Below are positions 47,539-58,553 of a stretch of DNA of 64,000 nt, one piece after another. The stretch lies in contig CP063166.1 in NCBI GenBank assembly GCA_016806145.1, forward strand, positions 5,580,001 to 5,644,000, read 5' to 3'. Numbering within the stretch: the stretch's first letter is position 1; each line of letters starts with the position of its first letter. Made by a program: the position numbers and the translations under genes. The stretch comes from Variovorax paradoxus (GTDB taxonomy: Bacteria > Pseudomonadota > Gammaproteobacteria > Burkholderiales > Burkholderiaceae_C). The notes below the pieces were generated by a model, which was given only the letters and a program-made list of their open reading frames with translations, was not told the DNA's origin and made no database searches.

Positions 47539-49749
47539 TCAAGCCACCGGCGGCAACCGATCGAGCAGCTTGTCGAGCGTGATCGGATAGCTGCGCACGC
47601 GGATGCCGGTCGCGTTGTAGACCGCGTTGGCGACCGCGGCCGCGACGCCGCACATGCCGAGCTCGCCCACGCCCTTGGCTTTCATCGGCGAGGAGATCGG
47701 ATCGGTCTCGTCGAGGAACACCACGTCCTGGTGCGGGATGTCGGCATGCACCGGCACCTCGTAGCCCGCGAGGTCGTGGTTGACGAAGAAGCCATGCCGC
47801 TTGTCGACCGCCAGCTCCTCCATCAGCGCGCCGCCCACGCCCATGGTCATCGCGCCGATCACCTGGCTGCGCGCGGCCTTGGGGTTGAGGATGCGGCCCG
47901 CGGCGCAGACCGCGAGCATGCGCCGCACGCGGATCTCGCCGGTGACGGCATCGACGCCGACCTCGACGAAATGCGCGCCGAAGGTCGACTGCTGGTACTT
48001 CTTGTCGAGGTCGCCGTACTCGATGCCGTCCTCGGCCGAGAGGCCCTCGGCGCCCGCGGCCTCGGCCAGCGGCACCGTGCGTTCGCCGGCGCGCACCATG
48101 CCGTCGGCAAATCTCGCATCGGCGACCGCGAAGCCCAGCTTGCCCGCCACCGCCTCGCGCAGCTTCATGCAGGCCGCGAACACGCCCGAGGTCGAGTTGT
48201 TCGCGCCCCACTGCCCGCCCGAGCCGGCCGAGGCCGGGTAGGCCGAATCGCCGAGCCGCACCTGCACCTTGTCGAGCGGCAGCCCCATGGTCTCGGCGGC
48301 GGTCTGCGCAATGATGGTGTACGAGCCGGTGCCGATGTCGGTCATGTCGGTCTCCACCGTGACCATGCCGCGGTTGTCGAGCCGCACGCGCGCGGCCGAC
48401 TTCGTGAGCAGGTTGTTGCGGAAGGCCGCGGCCACGCCCATGCCCACGAGCCAGCGGCCGTCGCGCTGCTGCCCCGGCGCCGCGTTGCGCCGGTTCCAGC
48501 CGAAGCGCTCGGCGCCGGTGCGCAGGCACTCGATGAGGCTGCGCTGCGAGTACGGGCGCTCGGGCTTCTCGGGATCGACCTGGGTGTCGTTGAGCACGCG
48601 GAACGCGATCGGATCGAGCGCCAGCTTCTCGGCCATCTCGTCCATCGCGACCTCGAGCGCCATCAGGCCCGGCGCCTCGCCGGGCGCGCGCATCGCGTTG
48701 CCCTCGGGCAGGTCCAGCACCGCAAGCCGGGTGGCCGTGAACCGGTTCGCGCCGGCATACAACAGCCGCGTCTGGTTGACCGCCGTCTCGGGCTGGCCAC
48801 CCTCGAGGTCGCCCGACCAGCCCTCGTGCGCGATGGCCGTGATGCGGCCGTCGCGCGCGGCGCCGATGCGGATGCGCTGCACGGTCGCGGGCCGGTGCGT
48901 GGTGTTGTTGATCATCAGCGGCCGCGTCAGCGCCACCTTCACGGGCCGGCGCGCCGCGCGCGCGCCCAGCGCGGCGAGCAGTGCATCGGCGCGCACGAAC
49001 AGCTTGCCGCCGAAGCCGCCGCCGATGAAGGGCGAGACCAGGCGCACGTTCTCCTTCGGGATGCCCAGCGTCTTGGCGACGTCGCCGACGCCCCAGGCGA
49101 TCATCTGGTTGGCGGTCCAGATCGTGAGCCGGTCGCCCTGCCACTGCGCGATGGAGGCATGCGGCTCCATCATCGCGTGCGACTCGTCGGGCGTGCTGTA
49201 GGTCGCGTCGAGCTGCACCGGCGCCGCGGCGAAGGCGCCCGCGAAATCGCCGACCCTGGTCTCCGGCTCGCCCGACATGGGACTGGCCTTGGGCGGCTTC
49301 GCCGACGCCATCTCGGCCGCGAGGTCGAAGCGGCCGGCCGCGCGCGTGTACTCGATGCGCACCAGTTGCGCCGCAGCGCGCGCCTGCTCGAAGCTCTGGG
49401 CCACGACCACGGCCACCGCCTGGTGGTAGTGGTCGATCTCGGGGCCTGCCAGCAGCTTGGCCGTGTTGAAGTCGCCCTTGGCGAGCTTGCCGGCATTGCG
49501 CGCGGTGACGATAGCCAGCACGCCCGGCGCGGCCTGCGCCGCGCGCAGGTCCATCGAGGCGATGCGGCCCTTGGCGATGCCGGCGCCGATCACGTAGCCG
49601 TAGGCGGCGCCCGGCACTTCGGCATGGCGTTCGTAGGCATAGCGCGCGCTGCCGGTGGTCTTGACCGGGCCGTCAATGCGGTCGGTGGGCCGGCCGATGA
49701 CCTTGAGCTGGTCGATCGGGTTGGTGGTCGCGGGGGTGTCGAATTTCAT
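47539..49749 (-). CDS. paoC: Molybdenum-binding subunit of PaoABC/xanthine-oxidase-type aldehyde oxidoreductase
   Basis: The 736-residue protein is a xanthine-oxidase-family large subunit: SPFIGGGFGGK for the molybdopterin cytosine dinucleotide site, NAMRAPGEAPG, GSGGQWGANNS, and KGVGELGMCGV with the catalytic Glu. It resembles PaoC of E. coli (periplasmic aldehyde oxidoreductase). It lies last in a leftward group after the FAD and 2Fe-2S subunits (5 bp gap). No chaperone (paoD/xdhC) is visible nearby. Confidence 0.9.
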   Translation of the reverse strand: MKFDTPATTNPIDQLKVIGRPTDRIDGPVKTTGSARYAYERHAEVPGAAYGYVIGAGIAKGRIASMDLRAAQAAPGVLAIVTARNAGKLAKGDFNTAKLLAGPEIDHYHQAVAVVVAQSFEQARAAAQLVRIEYTRAAGRFDLAAEMASAKPPKASPMSGEPETRVGDFAGAFAAAPVQLDATYSTPDESHAMMEPHASIAQWQGDRLTIWTANQMIAWGVGDVAKTLGIPKENVRLVSPFIGGGFGGKLFVRADALLAALGARAARRPVKVALTRPLMINNTTHRPATVQRIRIGAARDGRITAIAHEGWSGDLEGGQPETAVNQTRLLYAGANRFTATRLAVLDLPEGNAMRAPGEAPGLMALEVAMDEMAEKLALDPIAFRVLNDTQVDPEKPERPYSQRSLIECLRTGAERFGWNRRNAAPGQQRDGRWLVGMGVAAAFRNNLLTKSAARVRLDNRGMVTVETDMTDIGTGSYTIIAQTAAETMGLPLDKVQVRLGDSAYPASAGSGGQWGANNSTSGVFAACMKLREAVAGKLGFAVADARFADGMVRAGERTVPLAEAAGAEGLSAEDGIEYGDLDKKYQQSTFGAHFVEVGVDAVTGEIRVRRMLAVCAAGRILNPKAARSQVIGAMTMGVGGALMEELAVDKRHGFFVNHDLAGYEVPVHADIPHQDVVFLDETDPISSPMKAKGVGELGMCGVAAAVANAVYNATGIRVRSYPITLDKLLDRLPPVA

Positions 49750-49754
49750 GATGT

Positions 49755-50705
49755 TCAGCTCCTCGCCTGCACCAGGGCCGCCGCGAGCGCGCGTTCGGCC
49801 AATGGCAACTTGAATGCGTTCTCGTGGGTCGGCCGCGCATCGGCCAGCAGCCGTGCGCTCACCGCGCGCGCGCCCTGCGGCATCGCGGCCTCGGCGGCCT
49901 CGATGCGCCACGGCTTGTGCGCCACGCCGCCGAGCGCCACGCGCCCGGTGCCATCGCGCTGCACGATGGCCGCCACCGACACCAGTGCGAAGGCATAGGA
50001 GGCGCGATCGCGCACCTTGCGGTAGACCTGCGTGCCGCCCACGGGCCGCGGCAAGGTCACGCCGGTGATCAGCTCGTCGCGCTCGAGCGCGGTCTCGATG
50101 TGCGGCGTGTCGCCGGGCAGCCGGTGGAAGTCGGCGATGGGAATCACGCGCGTGCGTCCATCGGGCTTCACGGTCTCGACGGCCGCGTCGAGCACGCGCA
50201 TCGCCACCGCCATGTCGCTCGGATGGGTCGCGATGCAGGCCTGGCTGGCGCCGATCACCGCGAGCTGCCGCGTCACGCCGCCGATGGCGCTGCAGCCGCT
50301 GCCGGGGCGGCGCTTGTTGCAGGGCTGGTCGGTGTCGTAGAAGTAGGGACAGCGCGTGCGCTGCAGCAGGTTGCCGGCCGTGGTCGCCTTGTTGCGCAAC
50401 TGGCCCGAGGCGCCGGCCAGCAGCGCGCGCGACAGCACGCCGTAGTCGCGGCGCACGCGCTCGTCGGACGCCAGGTCGGTGTTGCGCACCAGCGCGCCGA
50501 TGCGCAGGCCGCCGTCGGTGGTCGGCTCGATGCGGTCGAGCTTCAATGTGTTCACATCGACCAGGTGCACCGGCGCCTCGATCTGCAGCTTCATCAGGTC
50601 GAGCAGGTTGGTGCCGCCCGCGATGAACTTGGCGCCGGGATGGCCGGCCACGGCCGCCGCGGCCTGCGCGGGCGTTTGCGCGCGTTCGTAGGTGAAGGGC
50701 TTCAT
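49755..50705 (-). CDS. paoB: FAD subunit of PaoABC-type aldehyde oxidoreductase
   Basis: The 316-residue protein begins [19 protein letters not shown] and contains the FAD motifs [14 protein letters not shown] and [11 protein letters not shown] Cys-rich insert, [20 protein letters not shown], is the 4Fe-4S-binding stretch typical of PaoB-like subunits and absent from ordinary xanthine dehydrogenase. Its start overlaps the 2Fe-2S gene by ATGA. It passes electrons from the molybdenum subunit to the iron-sulphur chain. Confidence 0.9.
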   Translation of the reverse strand: MKPFTYERAQTPAQAAAAVAGHPGAKFIAGGTNLLDLMKLQIEAPVHLVDVNTLKLDRIEPTTDGGLRIGALVRNTDLASDERVRRDYGVLSRALLAGASGQLRNKATTAGNLLQRTRCPYFYDTDQPCNKRRPGSGCSAIGGVTRQLAVIGASQACIATHPSDMAVAMRVLDAAVETVKPDGRTRVIPIADFHRLPGDTPHIETALERDELITGVTLPRPVGGTQVYRKVRDRASYAFALVSVAAIVQRDGTGRVALGGVAHKPWRIEAAEAAMPQGARAVSARLLADARPTHENAFKLPLAERALAAALVQARS

Positions 50706-51346
50706 GCGCGGCTCCCGGCCACCTCGGTGATGGCGTCGACGATGTTCGAGTAGGCGCCGCATCGACAGATGTTGCCGCTCATGCGCTCGCGCAACTCGTC
50801 GGCCGACAGCAGCGGCCGCGCCATGAGATCGGCGCTCACGTGGCTGGGCACCCCGCGGCGCACTTCGTCGATGGCGCCGACCGCCGAACAGATCTGGCCC
50901 GGCGTGCAGTAGCCGCACTGGTAGCCGTCGTGCTTGACGAAGGCCGCCTGCAGCGGATGCATGGCCTGCGGCGTGCCCAGTCCTTCGATGGTCGTGACCT
51001 GCGCGCCCTCGTGCATGACCGCGAGCGTGAGGCAGGAATTGATGCGGCGTCCGTCGAGCAGCACGGTGCAGGCGCCGCACTGCCCATGGTCGCAGCCCTT
51101 CTTGGTGCCGGTCAGGTGCAGGTGTTCGCGCAGTGCGTCGAGCAGGGTCGTGCGCGTGTCGAGTTCGAGCGCATGCGATTGGCCGTTGACCTGCAGCGAG
51201 AGTCTGGTGGGAGGCATGTTCGTGGGCGGTGGTGATGCCGCGGCCGGCGCGGCCGCGGCGGGCAGGTGGGACGAGACCGCCGCGGCGGTGGCGGCGGTCG
51301 CGATGAGCGCGTCGCGGCGGGTGATTGATGTCGTGGGGCTTTCCAT
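50702..51346 (-). CDS. paoA: 2Fe-2S subunit of PaoABC-type aldehyde oxidoreductase, with Tat signal
   Basis: The 214-residue protein has a twin-arginine signal ([17 protein letters not shown]) and two 2Fe-2S motifs: [15 protein letters not shown] and the second pair in [12 protein letters not shown] and ICRCGAYSN. It is the electron-transfer chain of the Pao trimer, and the Tat signal exports the folded complex to the periplasm, as in E. coli. It is promoter-proximal in the group. The upstream region to 51762 has no gene that I can support. Confidence 0.92.
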   Translation of the reverse strand: MESPTTSITRRDALIATAATAAAVSSHLPAAAAPAAASPPPTNMPPTRLSLQVNGQSHALELDTRTTLLDALREHLHLTGTKKGCDHGQCGACTVLLDGRRINSCLTLAVMHEGAQVTTIEGLGTPQAMHPLQAAFVKHDGYQCGYCTPGQICSAVGAIDEVRRGVPSHVSADLMARPLLSADELRERMSGNICRCGAYSNIVDAITEVAGSRA

Positions 51347-51704
51347 GGGGACTCCTGTTGTTCGAGGGTCGGGTGCGCGTGGGAACACTCTGATAGCGCG
51401 AGCCACCGGGGTTCGCAGTAGGAGAAGGGATGTTGTTGGGTCCCGTGGGGGGCTCGTCGCGCGAGGACGCTGGGCGGCCAGCGCTCGTTCGCCCGTCCGG
51501 TGCGGGCGTGGCGAAGCACCATTCTTGGGACGTGCTCGAGGAATCGATTGCGCGTTTCGCGCGTTTTCTTGCCTGATTCGACGAGCTTGCGCGGGCGCGC
51601 GGCGATGCGAACGTCCGCGTGTAAGAAGGCGGGCTTACAAGTGGCTGTGGCTACGCCTGACGCTGCGAGCCAGCAACACGGTCGCGCCTACCTGCATCCC
51701 AACG
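51347..51704. other. Gene-free stretch between paoA-like gene and tRNA-Ser
   Basis: About 360 bp without a supported gene. It should hold the promoter for the leftward Pao operon. A short inverted pair GTAAG/CTTAC occurs near 51620-51640. Long open frames here in several directions lack family motifs. Confidence 0.6.
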
Positions 51705-51739
51705 AAAAAAGTCCCGTTGCATGGGCTGCGCGGGACTTT
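51705..51739 (-). terminator. Rho-independent terminator after tRNA-Ser
   Basis: On the minus strand AAAGTCCCG (51739-51731) pairs with CGGGACTTT (51716-51708) and a further T run follows. It ends the tRNA-Ser transcript 24 bp after its CCA. Confidence 0.85.
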
Positions 51740-51762
51740 CAAGAACTGGCTTGGATCGATCT

Positions 51763-51850
51763 TGGCGGAGAGTGTGAGATTCGAACTCACGGACGGTCGC
51801 CCGTCGGCAGTTTTCAAGACTGCTGGTTTAAACCACTCACCCAACTCTCC
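51763..51850 (-). tRNA. tRNA-Ser(UGA)
   Basis: The minus strand gives an 88-base cloverleaf starting GGAGAGTTGGGTGAGTGG, with anticodon TGA in CTTGAAA, a long variable arm, GTTCGAATC in the T arm and an encoded CCA. The acceptor GGAGAG pairs with CTCTCC. This is the standard serine tRNA shape. Confidence 0.97.
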
Positions 51851-51885
51851 GAAGCCCGCAATTCTATGCCGAGCCCGCCCCGTGC

Positions 51886-53160
51886 TCAGTCCTCGGGCAG
51901 GAACAGGGTCTGCAGGTCGCTGAGGAAATCGAGCCCGCGCTCGGTGGGCCACACGCGGCTCAGGTCGCGTTCGACGAGGCCCTTGCGCTCGGCCTCCTCC
52001 AGGCCGCGCTGGATCGCGGTGAAGGCCAGGCCGGTGCGTTCGCCGAACTGCATCAGCGTGAAACCGGCCTTCAGACGCATGGCGTTCAGCATGAACTCGA
52101 ACGGCAGGTCGGCCAGCGCGACCTCGTCGCTCTGCGCGACGGCGGTGCCGGCACGGGCGTTGTCCATGTACAGGCGCGGCTCGCGAAAGCGCACCTGGCG
52201 CACGATGCGATGGGCGAAGCTGAGTTTGCTGTGGGCGCCGGCGCCGATGCCGAGGTAGTCGCCGAACTGCCAGTAGTTGAGGTTGTGCGCGCAGGTGTGG
52301 CCGGGCCGCGCATAGGCCGAGACCTCGTAGCGCGACATGCCGATGGCGCCGGTGCGCTCGGTGATGCGGTCGAGCATGGCGTAGGCGATGTCGTCCTCGG
52401 GCAGCTGCGGCGGGAACTTGGCGAACCAGGTGTTCGGCTCGATGGTGAGGTGATAGACCGACAGGTGCGGCGGCGCGAGCGCGAGCGCCTGCGTGAGGTC
52501 GGCGTCGAGCTGCTCGAGCGACTGGCCCGGCAGCGCGTACATGAGGTCGAGGTTGAAGGTGTCGAACGAGGCCGCGGCCTCCTCGGCGGCGGCGATCGCC
52601 TGGGCGCGGTCGTGCACGCGGCCCAGCGCCTTCAGGTGCTCGTCGTTGAAGCTCTGCACGCCCAGCGACAGCCGCGTGACGCCGGCCGCGCGGTAGGCGC
52701 GGAAGCGGTCGCGCTCGAAGGTGCCGGGGTTGGCCTCGAGCGTGATCTCGCAGTCGGGCGTGAGCTTCAAGCGCGCGCGCACGTCGCCCAGCAGGCGGTC
52801 GATGGCCTGGGGCGAGAACAGGCTCGGGGTGCCGCCACCGATGAAGATGGCCTGCACGCCACGGCCCCAGATCAGCGGCAGCGCGGCATCGAGGTCTGCA
52901 ATGAGCGCGTCGATGTAGGCGGACTCGGGCATGCCGTCGGCCTCGGTGGGGCTCGTGGCGCGCCACTCATGGGAATTGAAATCGCAATACGGGCACTTGC
53001 GCAGGCACCACGGCAGGTGGATGTACAGCGTGAGCGGCGGCAGCGCCGTCAGCTGCAGCGGGCCGGGGCGCATCCAGTGCAGCACGTCGTTGGCATGCGG
53101 CGCGCCGACCGGCGCGGCGGGCTGGATGGGAACGACGGACGAGGGAGCGCTCACAGCCAT
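51886..53160 (-). CDS. hemW: Radical SAM haem chaperone HemW
   Basis: The 424-residue protein has the radical SAM motif HLPWCLRKCPYCDFNSH (CxxxCxxC), FIGGGTPSL, NLDLMYALPGQ and a C-terminal winged region. It is of the HemW type (formerly HemN-like); HemW binds haem and is not a coproporphyrinogen oxidase. Its start at 53160 overlaps the rdgB stop by 10 bases. The rdgB-hemW neighbourhood is conserved in many proteobacteria. Confidence 0.94.
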   Translation of the reverse strand: MAVSAPSSVVPIQPAAPVGAPHANDVLHWMRPGPLQLTALPPLTLYIHLPWCLRKCPYCDFNSHEWRATSPTEADGMPESAYIDALIADLDAALPLIWGRGVQAIFIGGGTPSLFSPQAIDRLLGDVRARLKLTPDCEITLEANPGTFERDRFRAYRAAGVTRLSLGVQSFNDEHLKALGRVHDRAQAIAAAEEAAASFDTFNLDLMYALPGQSLEQLDADLTQALALAPPHLSVYHLTIEPNTWFAKFPPQLPEDDIAYAMLDRITERTGAIGMSRYEVSAYARPGHTCAHNLNYWQFGDYLGIGAGAHSKLSFAHRIVRQVRFREPRLYMDNARAGTAVAQSDEVALADLPFEFMLNAMRLKAGFTLMQFGERTGLAFTAIQRGLEEAERKGLVERDLSRVWPTERGLDFLSDLQTLFLPED

Positions 53161-53750
53161 CGCTCGCGCATCAGCGCCAGCATGGCGCGCGCGGCCTGGC
53201 CGCGGTGGCTGTGGGCGTTCTTCACCTCGGGCGTGAGCTGGGCGAAGGTCTTGCCGAAGGCGGGCAGGAACATCACGGGATCGAAGCCGAAGCCGTTGTC
53301 GCCGACCGGCGCCGGTGCGATCTCGCCGGCGACGCGGCCCACGGCGATCAACGGCTCGGGGTCGTCGTGGCGGCGCAGCGCGACCAGGGTGCTGACGAGC
53401 GCGGCGCGGCGGTTGGCCTGTCCGGCCAGTTGCTCGAGCAGCGCCTTCACGTTGTTGGCATCGCCCTTGGGATAGCCGAACTGGGTGGCGTAGTAGGCGG
53501 TGTCGACGCCCGGCAGGCCGCCGAAGGCATCGACGCACAGGCCGGCGTCGTCGGCGATGGCGGGCAGGCCGGTGGCGGCGCTGGCGTGGCGTGCCTTGGT
53601 CAGCGCGTTCTCGACGAAGGTGCGGAACGGCTCCTCGGCCTCGCTCACGCCGAGCTCCGACTGCCGCACGAGCGTGACGTCGAGTTCGGCGAAGAGCTGC
53701 TGCAGTTCGGCCAGTTTGCCGGCGTTGTTGGAAGCCAGGACGAGTTTCAT
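53151..53750 (-). CDS. rdgB: RdgB/HAM1 non-canonical purine NTP pyrophosphatase
   Basis: The 199-residue protein starts with LVLASNNAGKLAELQ and has FRTFVENALTKARHA, ADDAGLCVDAFGGLPG and the C-terminal SHRGQAARAM. It removes dITP, XTP and similar nucleotides from the pool. It lies between rph and hemW; the overlap with hemW suggests one transcript. Confidence 0.96.
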   Translation of the reverse strand: MKLVLASNNAGKLAELQQLFAELDVTLVRQSELGVSEAEEPFRTFVENALTKARHASAATGLPAIADDAGLCVDAFGGLPGVDTAYYATQFGYPKGDANNVKALLEQLAGQANRRAALVSTLVALRRHDDPEPLIAVGRVAGEIAPAPVGDNGFGFDPVMFLPAFGKTFAQLTPEVKNAHSHRGQAARAMLALMRERWL

Positions 53751-53802
53751 ACGTGGAAAGGAATATCGGCGGCGGCCTTCTGCGGGCCGCGGTTCATGGC
53801 TG

Positions 53803-54534
<732 letters not shown>

Positions 54535-54599
54535 GGTCTGGTGAAGAAAAAGGAAAGGAAAACGCGGGTGCGCCCCCGGTCGGGATGGCGCGGAACGAT

Positions 54600-55511
54600 T
54601 CAGGTCTTGCGGGCCGCCGAACGCCGGATGGCTTCGTTGATCTCGGCGATGGAACGCTCGATGGCGTCCTCGTCGAGGTCCTCGATCTCGTCGTCGGCGA
54701 GCATGCCGGCCTGGATGGTCGAGGCGAACACGCCGTCGCTGATGCTGTCGGTGGAGATGCCGGGCTCCTCGCCGGGTGCATCGGGCATCTCCCACTCGAG
54801 CGCGATCAGCGTCACGTTGTCGCTGTGCGAGCCGCCCTTGCGCAGCGCCATCTCGGCGAGGTCGGGCGCGGCATCGGACACGGGCTTGCCCGACGACAGG
54901 GTGTGGACGATGAGCGCGTCGTCGAGCACGCCCCAGACGCCGTCGGAACACAGCATGATGCGGTCGCCGCGCTGCAGCGCGAGCGGGGCCGACACGTCGA
55001 ACAGCGGCGTGGTGGGCGAGCCCAGGCAGGTGAGCAGCAGGTTGCGGTTGGCAGGCGAGGACTCGGACACGCCGCGGTGGCGCGGGCGCTCGGCATGCGA
55101 ATGGTCGAGCGTGCGCACCAGCAGGCGGCCGTCGCGCACGACGTACAGGCGCGAGTCGCCGCAATGCATCCAGGTGGCCATGCCGGCCTGCAGCACGGCC
55201 GCGACGACGGTGGTGCGCGGCGTGTCGAGCATGGCCTTGCTGCTGGCGTAACGCATGATCTGCTGGTGCGCGGCCATCGCCGATTCGGCGAGGAAGGCCT
55301 TGGGCTCCTTCACCATCGGACGCGCCTCGCGCTGGTAGAGCGCGGCCACGGTCTGCAGCGCGATCTGCGCTGCCACCTCGCCCTCGGGATGCCCGCCCAT
55401 GCCGTCGGCCAGCACGAACAGGCCCGATTCGCGCGTGTAGCAATAGCCCATGCGGTCTTCGTTCTTGACGCGGCCGCCCTTGCGGCTGACCTGGAAGACG
55501 GAAAACTTCAT
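54600..55511 (-). CDS. PP2C-family Ser/Thr phosphatase
   Basis: The 303-residue protein has the PP2C metal motifs [54 protein letters not shown] and SHSDNVTLI. It dephosphorylates Ser/Thr on proteins and probably counteracts the kinase encoded 49 bp upstream on the same strand. The last 45 residues are acidic ([13 protein letters not shown]). The pair lies between rph and yicC. Confidence 0.94.
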   Translation of the reverse strand: MKFSVFQVSRKGGRVKNEDRMGYCYTRESGLFVLADGMGGHPEGEVAAQIALQTVAALYQREARPMVKEPKAFLAESAMAAHQQIMRYASSKAMLDTPRTTVVAAVLQAGMATWMHCGDSRLYVVRDGRLLVRTLDHSHAERPRHRGVSESSPANRNLLLTCLGSPTTPLFDVSAPLALQRGDRIMLCSDGVWGVLDDALIVHTLSSGKPVSDAAPDLAEMALRKGGSHSDNVTLIALEWEMPDAPGEEPGISTDSISDGVFASTIQAGMLADDEIEDLDEDAIERSIAEINEAIRRSAARKT

Positions 55512-55560
55512 GGCCGCGTCTCCAGGCGGGCAAGGATCGAGGAGGCGATGCGCTGCGTCT

Positions 55561-56568
55561 TCATGCCGGACGGGTCGTCGGTGCCGCCGCGCGGGGCGCG
55601 CTCTTCTTGTCGAAGGAGCGGATGTTGTCGATCGAGAGGCGCACCTTCTCGCTCACCGTGAGCTTGGTGTAGCGGCGCTCGCCCTCGCGGCTGAGTTCCT
55701 TCTGCAGCGCGAACACGGACTGCGGGCGCGAGAGCGGATCGAGCGACATGCACCACTCGACCACCTCGATGAGGTTGTCGGAATAGACGCCACGCAGTCG
55801 CGACAGCGAGAGGCTCAGGCGGTCCTTCTCGATGCGGCGCGGCGCGTCGTTGGGCGGGTAGCCCTGCATGCAGGCGTAGATGCAGGCGCCGATCGCGTAG
55901 ATGTCGGTCCAGGGGCCCATCGACGAATCGCGGCGGTACATCTCGGGCGCGGCGAAGCCGGGCGTGTACATCGGGCGGATGAAGATGCCTTCCTTGCTGA
56001 GCACCTCGCGCGCGGCGCCGAAGTCGATCAGCACGGCCCGGTCGTCGTCGGTGACGAAGATGTTGGCGGGCTTGATGTCGAGGTGCAGCATCTTGTACTG
56101 GTGCACGATGCGCAGGCCACGCAGGATCTCGTCGAACAGCGAGCGGATGGTCGATTCGCGGAACACCTTCTGCCGCTTGAGGTCGCGCGCGGTGACCACG
56201 AAGTCCTGCAGGGTCGCGCCCTCGAGGTAGTTCATGACCATGTAGACGGTCTCGTTCTCGCGGAAGAAGTTGAGCACGCTGACCACCGAGGCATGCGAGA
56301 TCTGGGCGAGCGAGCGGCCTTCCTCGAAGAAGCTCTTGAGGCCGAGGCGGTACAGCGAGAGCTTCTCGGCCGGCACCTGCGGGGCGAGTTCGCCGGGACC
56401 GCGGGTGGCGAGCGAAGACGGGAGATACTCCTTGACCGCGACCTGCTGGCCGCTGGGGTCGATCGCCAGGTACACCACCCCGAAACCGCCCGCCGACAAC
56501 CTGCGAACGATGCGGTAGCCACCGATGATCGTATCGGGCGGCAGAGGTGACGGCTTGACCTTTGACAT
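55561..56568 (-). CDS. Eukaryotic-type Ser/Thr protein kinase
   Basis: The 335-residue protein has a complete kinase domain: the glycine loop [12 protein letters not shown], the ATP lysine in VAVKEYLP, the catalytic loop HLDIKPAN (Leu in place of the usual Arg), DFGAAR and the activation segment ending PEMYRR. No membrane helix or sensor domain is visible; the C-terminus is basic ([19 protein letters not shown]). It forms a kinase/phosphatase pair with the PP2C gene downstream. Confidence 0.93.
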   Translation of the reverse strand: MSKVKPSPLPPDTIIGGYRIVRRLSAGGFGVVYLAIDPSGQQVAVKEYLPSSLATRGPGELAPQVPAEKLSLYRLGLKSFFEEGRSLAQISHASVVSVLNFFRENETVYMVMNYLEGATLQDFVVTARDLKRQKVFRESTIRSLFDEILRGLRIVHQYKMLHLDIKPANIFVTDDDRAVLIDFGAAREVLSKEGIFIRPMYTPGFAAPEMYRRDSSMGPWTDIYAIGACIYACMQGYPPNDAPRRIEKDRLSLSLSRLRGVYSDNLIEVVEWCMSLDPLSRPQSVFALQKELSREGERRYTKLTVSEKVRLSIDNIRSFDKKSAPRAAAPTTRPA

Positions 56569-56659
56569 AATCCGGGAGTTTCGCCCGAAGGCGATGGTGC
56601 GGCAAGCGAACGCCGTGCCGGTGCCTCGGTGAATGCAAGCAGAACCACAGAGAGGCGCA

Positions 56660-57583
56660 ATGCCAGTTTACAGCATGACCGGCTATGCCAGCGGCCAGAA
56701 CGGCCCCTCGGGCAGCCACGCCGAAGCCGACGCGCGGCCCTCCGCCGCGGGCCGGCTCGGGGTCGAAATCCGCTCGGTCAACAGCCGCTTTCTCGACCTC
56801 ACCTTCAAGCTCCCCGAAGAGCTGCGACAGCACGAGACCGCACTGCGCGAACTGCTGACCGGCCGCCTCAAGCGCGGCAAGGTCGAGCTGCGCGCGGCCA
56901 TCGAAAGCAATGCCCAGGGCGGCGTGGCGGAGCCCTCCGTCAAGCTGCTGCAGCGGCTCAACGGCGTGCAGGACGGCATCAAGGCCTGGCTGCCCGGTGC
57001 GCGCGAACTCAGCGTGGCCGACGTGCTGCGGCTGGCCGGCAGCGACAGCGCGCCGCGTGGCGACTGGGGCGCCGACCTGCTCGAGGTGGCCGGCAAGGCA
57101 CTCGAGGCGCTGGTGTCGGCCCGCCAACGCGAAGGCGCGCGGTTGGCCAAGATGCTCGAGGCCCACCTGGGCCAGCTGCGCGAACTGGTCGCGCAGGCCG
57201 GCCCGCTGGTGCCGCAGCTGGTCGAACAGCAGCGCACCCGCTTCCTCGAACGCTGGCAGGAGGCCATGGGCCTGGGCGCCAACGGCGGCGGCACGCTGCC
57301 CGAAGCGGCGCAGGACCGTGCGCTGACCGAGGCGACCGCGTTCGCGATCCGCATCGACGTGGCCGAGGAACTGACGCGGCTGAACTCGCACCTCGACGAG
57401 ATCGAGCGACTGCTCAAGAAGGGCGGCGAGATCGGCAAGCGGCTCGACTTCCTGATCCAGGAGCTGCACCGCGAGGCCAACACGCTGGGCTCCAAGTCGG
57501 CGGCGCTGGAACTCACGCGCATCGGCGTGGACATGAAGGTGCTGATCGAGCAGATGCGCGAGCAGGTCCAGAACATCGAGTGA
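56660..57583 (+). CDS. yicC: YicC-family endoribonuclease
   Basis: The 307-residue protein starts [12 protein letters not shown] and has [27 protein letters not shown] and C-terminal [17 protein letters not shown], the hallmarks of YicC. The family cleaves RNA, and in E. coli it affects the sRNA RyhB with PNPase, as I recall. It is upstream of gmk with 20 bp between them, as in many proteobacteria. ATG 56660 was taken over 56633 on the family start. Confidence 0.94.
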   Translation: MPVYSMTGYASGQNGPSGSHAEADARPSAAGRLGVEIRSVNSRFLDLTFKLPEELRQHETALRELLTGRLKRGKVELRAAIESNAQGGVAEPSVKLLQRLNGVQDGIKAWLPGARELSVADVLRLAGSDSAPRGDWGADLLEVAGKALEALVSARQREGARLAKMLEAHLGQLRELVAQAGPLVPQLVEQQRTRFLERWQEAMGLGANGGGTLPEAAQDRALTEATAFAIRIDVAEELTRLNSHLDEIERLLKKGGEIGKRLDFLIQELHREANTLGSKSAALELTRIGVDMKVLIEQMREQVQNIE

Positions 57584-57603
57584 GCGAGCGAGTGAAGGAA
57601 AGC

Positions 57604-58224
57604 ATGGACTATCCCGGCAACATCTTCGTGGTTGCGGCGCCCAGCGGGGCCGGCAAGTCGAGCCTGGTGAAGGCGCTGATGGAGCTCGACTCGGCGGTGC
57701 AGCCCTCCGTGTCGCACACGACGCGCCCGCCGCGCGGACAGGAGAAGCACGGCCGCGAATACTTCTTCGCCTCGACCTCGGAGTTCGACGCGATGGTTGC
57801 CTCGGATGCCTTCGTCGAATGGGCCCACGTGCACGGGCAGCGCTACGGCACCTCCAAGAAGGCGATCGAGGAACGCATCGCCCAAGGCGCCGACGTGATC
57901 CTCGAGATCGACTTCCAGGGCGCGCTGCAGATCCGCAAGGCCTTCGCGAACGCGGTGATGATCTTCATCCTGCCGCCGAGCTGGGAAGAACTGCGCTCGC
58001 GGCTGGAGCGCCGGGGCGAGGACAGCGCCGCGGTCATCGAACTGCGGCTGCAGAACGCCGCCGAAGAGATGGCGCAGGCCGGGAAATTCGATTTCGTTAT
58101 AATCAACGAGTTATTTGAGCGCGCACTGTTCGATCTCAAGGCGATCGTCCACGCTCAGCGGCTCCGGTACTCCGCACAGCGACGCGCGCGTGCCGACACT
58201 TTCGCCGCCTTGAACATCCCCTGA
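57604..58224 (+). CDS. gmk: Guanylate kinase
   Basis: The 206-residue protein has the P-loop [14 protein letters not shown], the GMP-binding [19 protein letters not shown] and [10 protein letters not shown]. It phosphorylates GMP and dGMP. It lies in the conserved order yicC-gmk-rpoZ-spoT, which links GTP supply with (p)ppGpp metabolism. Confidence 0.96.
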   Translation: MDYPGNIFVVAAPSGAGKSSLVKALMELDSAVQPSVSHTTRPPRGQEKHGREYFFASTSEFDAMVASDAFVEWAHVHGQRYGTSKKAIEERIAQGADVILEIDFQGALQIRKAFANAVMIFILPPSWEELRSRLERRGEDSAAVIELRLQNAAEEMAQAGKFDFVIINELFERALFDLKAIVHAQRLRYSAQRRARADTFAALNIP

Positions 58225-58254
58225 TTCCACGCTCACCGACCGAAAGATCCCATC

Positions 58255-58458
58255 ATGGCCCGCATCACCGTCGAAGACTGCCTGCAGCAGATCCCCAACC
58301 GCTTCCAGCTCGTGCTCGCCGCGACCTACCGCGCGCGCATGCTGAGCCAGGGCCATGCCCCGAAGATCGAAAGCAAGAACAAGCCGGCCGTGACCGCGCT
58401 GCGCGAGATCGCCGAAGGCAAGATCGGCCTGGAAATGCTCAAGAAGGTTCCCGGCTGA
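58255..58458 (+). CDS. rpoZ: RNA polymerase omega subunit
   Basis: The 67-residue protein starts [19 protein letters not shown] and contains [15 protein letters not shown], the omega signature. It helps assemble RNA polymerase and, in E. coli, forms part of a ppGpp site. The gene is followed by a strong terminator 23 bp downstream, before spoT. Confidence 0.97.
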   Translation: MARITVEDCLQQIPNRFQLVLAATYRARMLSQGHAPKIESKNKPAVTALREIAEGKIGLEMLKKVPG

Positions 58459-58481
58459 TCGCTGACGCAGGCTTGCAACGG

Positions 58482-58509
58482 AAAAGCACCGCGACGCGGT
58501 GCTTTTTTT
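58482..58509 (+). terminator. Rho-independent terminator after rpoZ
   Basis: AAAAGCACCGCG pairs with CGCGGTGCTTTT around one base, then the T run continues to 58509. spoT starts 44 bp later and so needs its own promoter or read-through. Confidence 0.92.
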
Positions 58510-58553
58510 ACGCCTGATCACGTCCACACAGCGGTCACGCTAAAGTGATAGCC

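Noticed and set aside
50934..51923. Rightward open frame containing SVRFELTDGRPSAVFKTAG
   Set aside because: This peptide is the well-known false translation across tRNA-Ser on the other strand.
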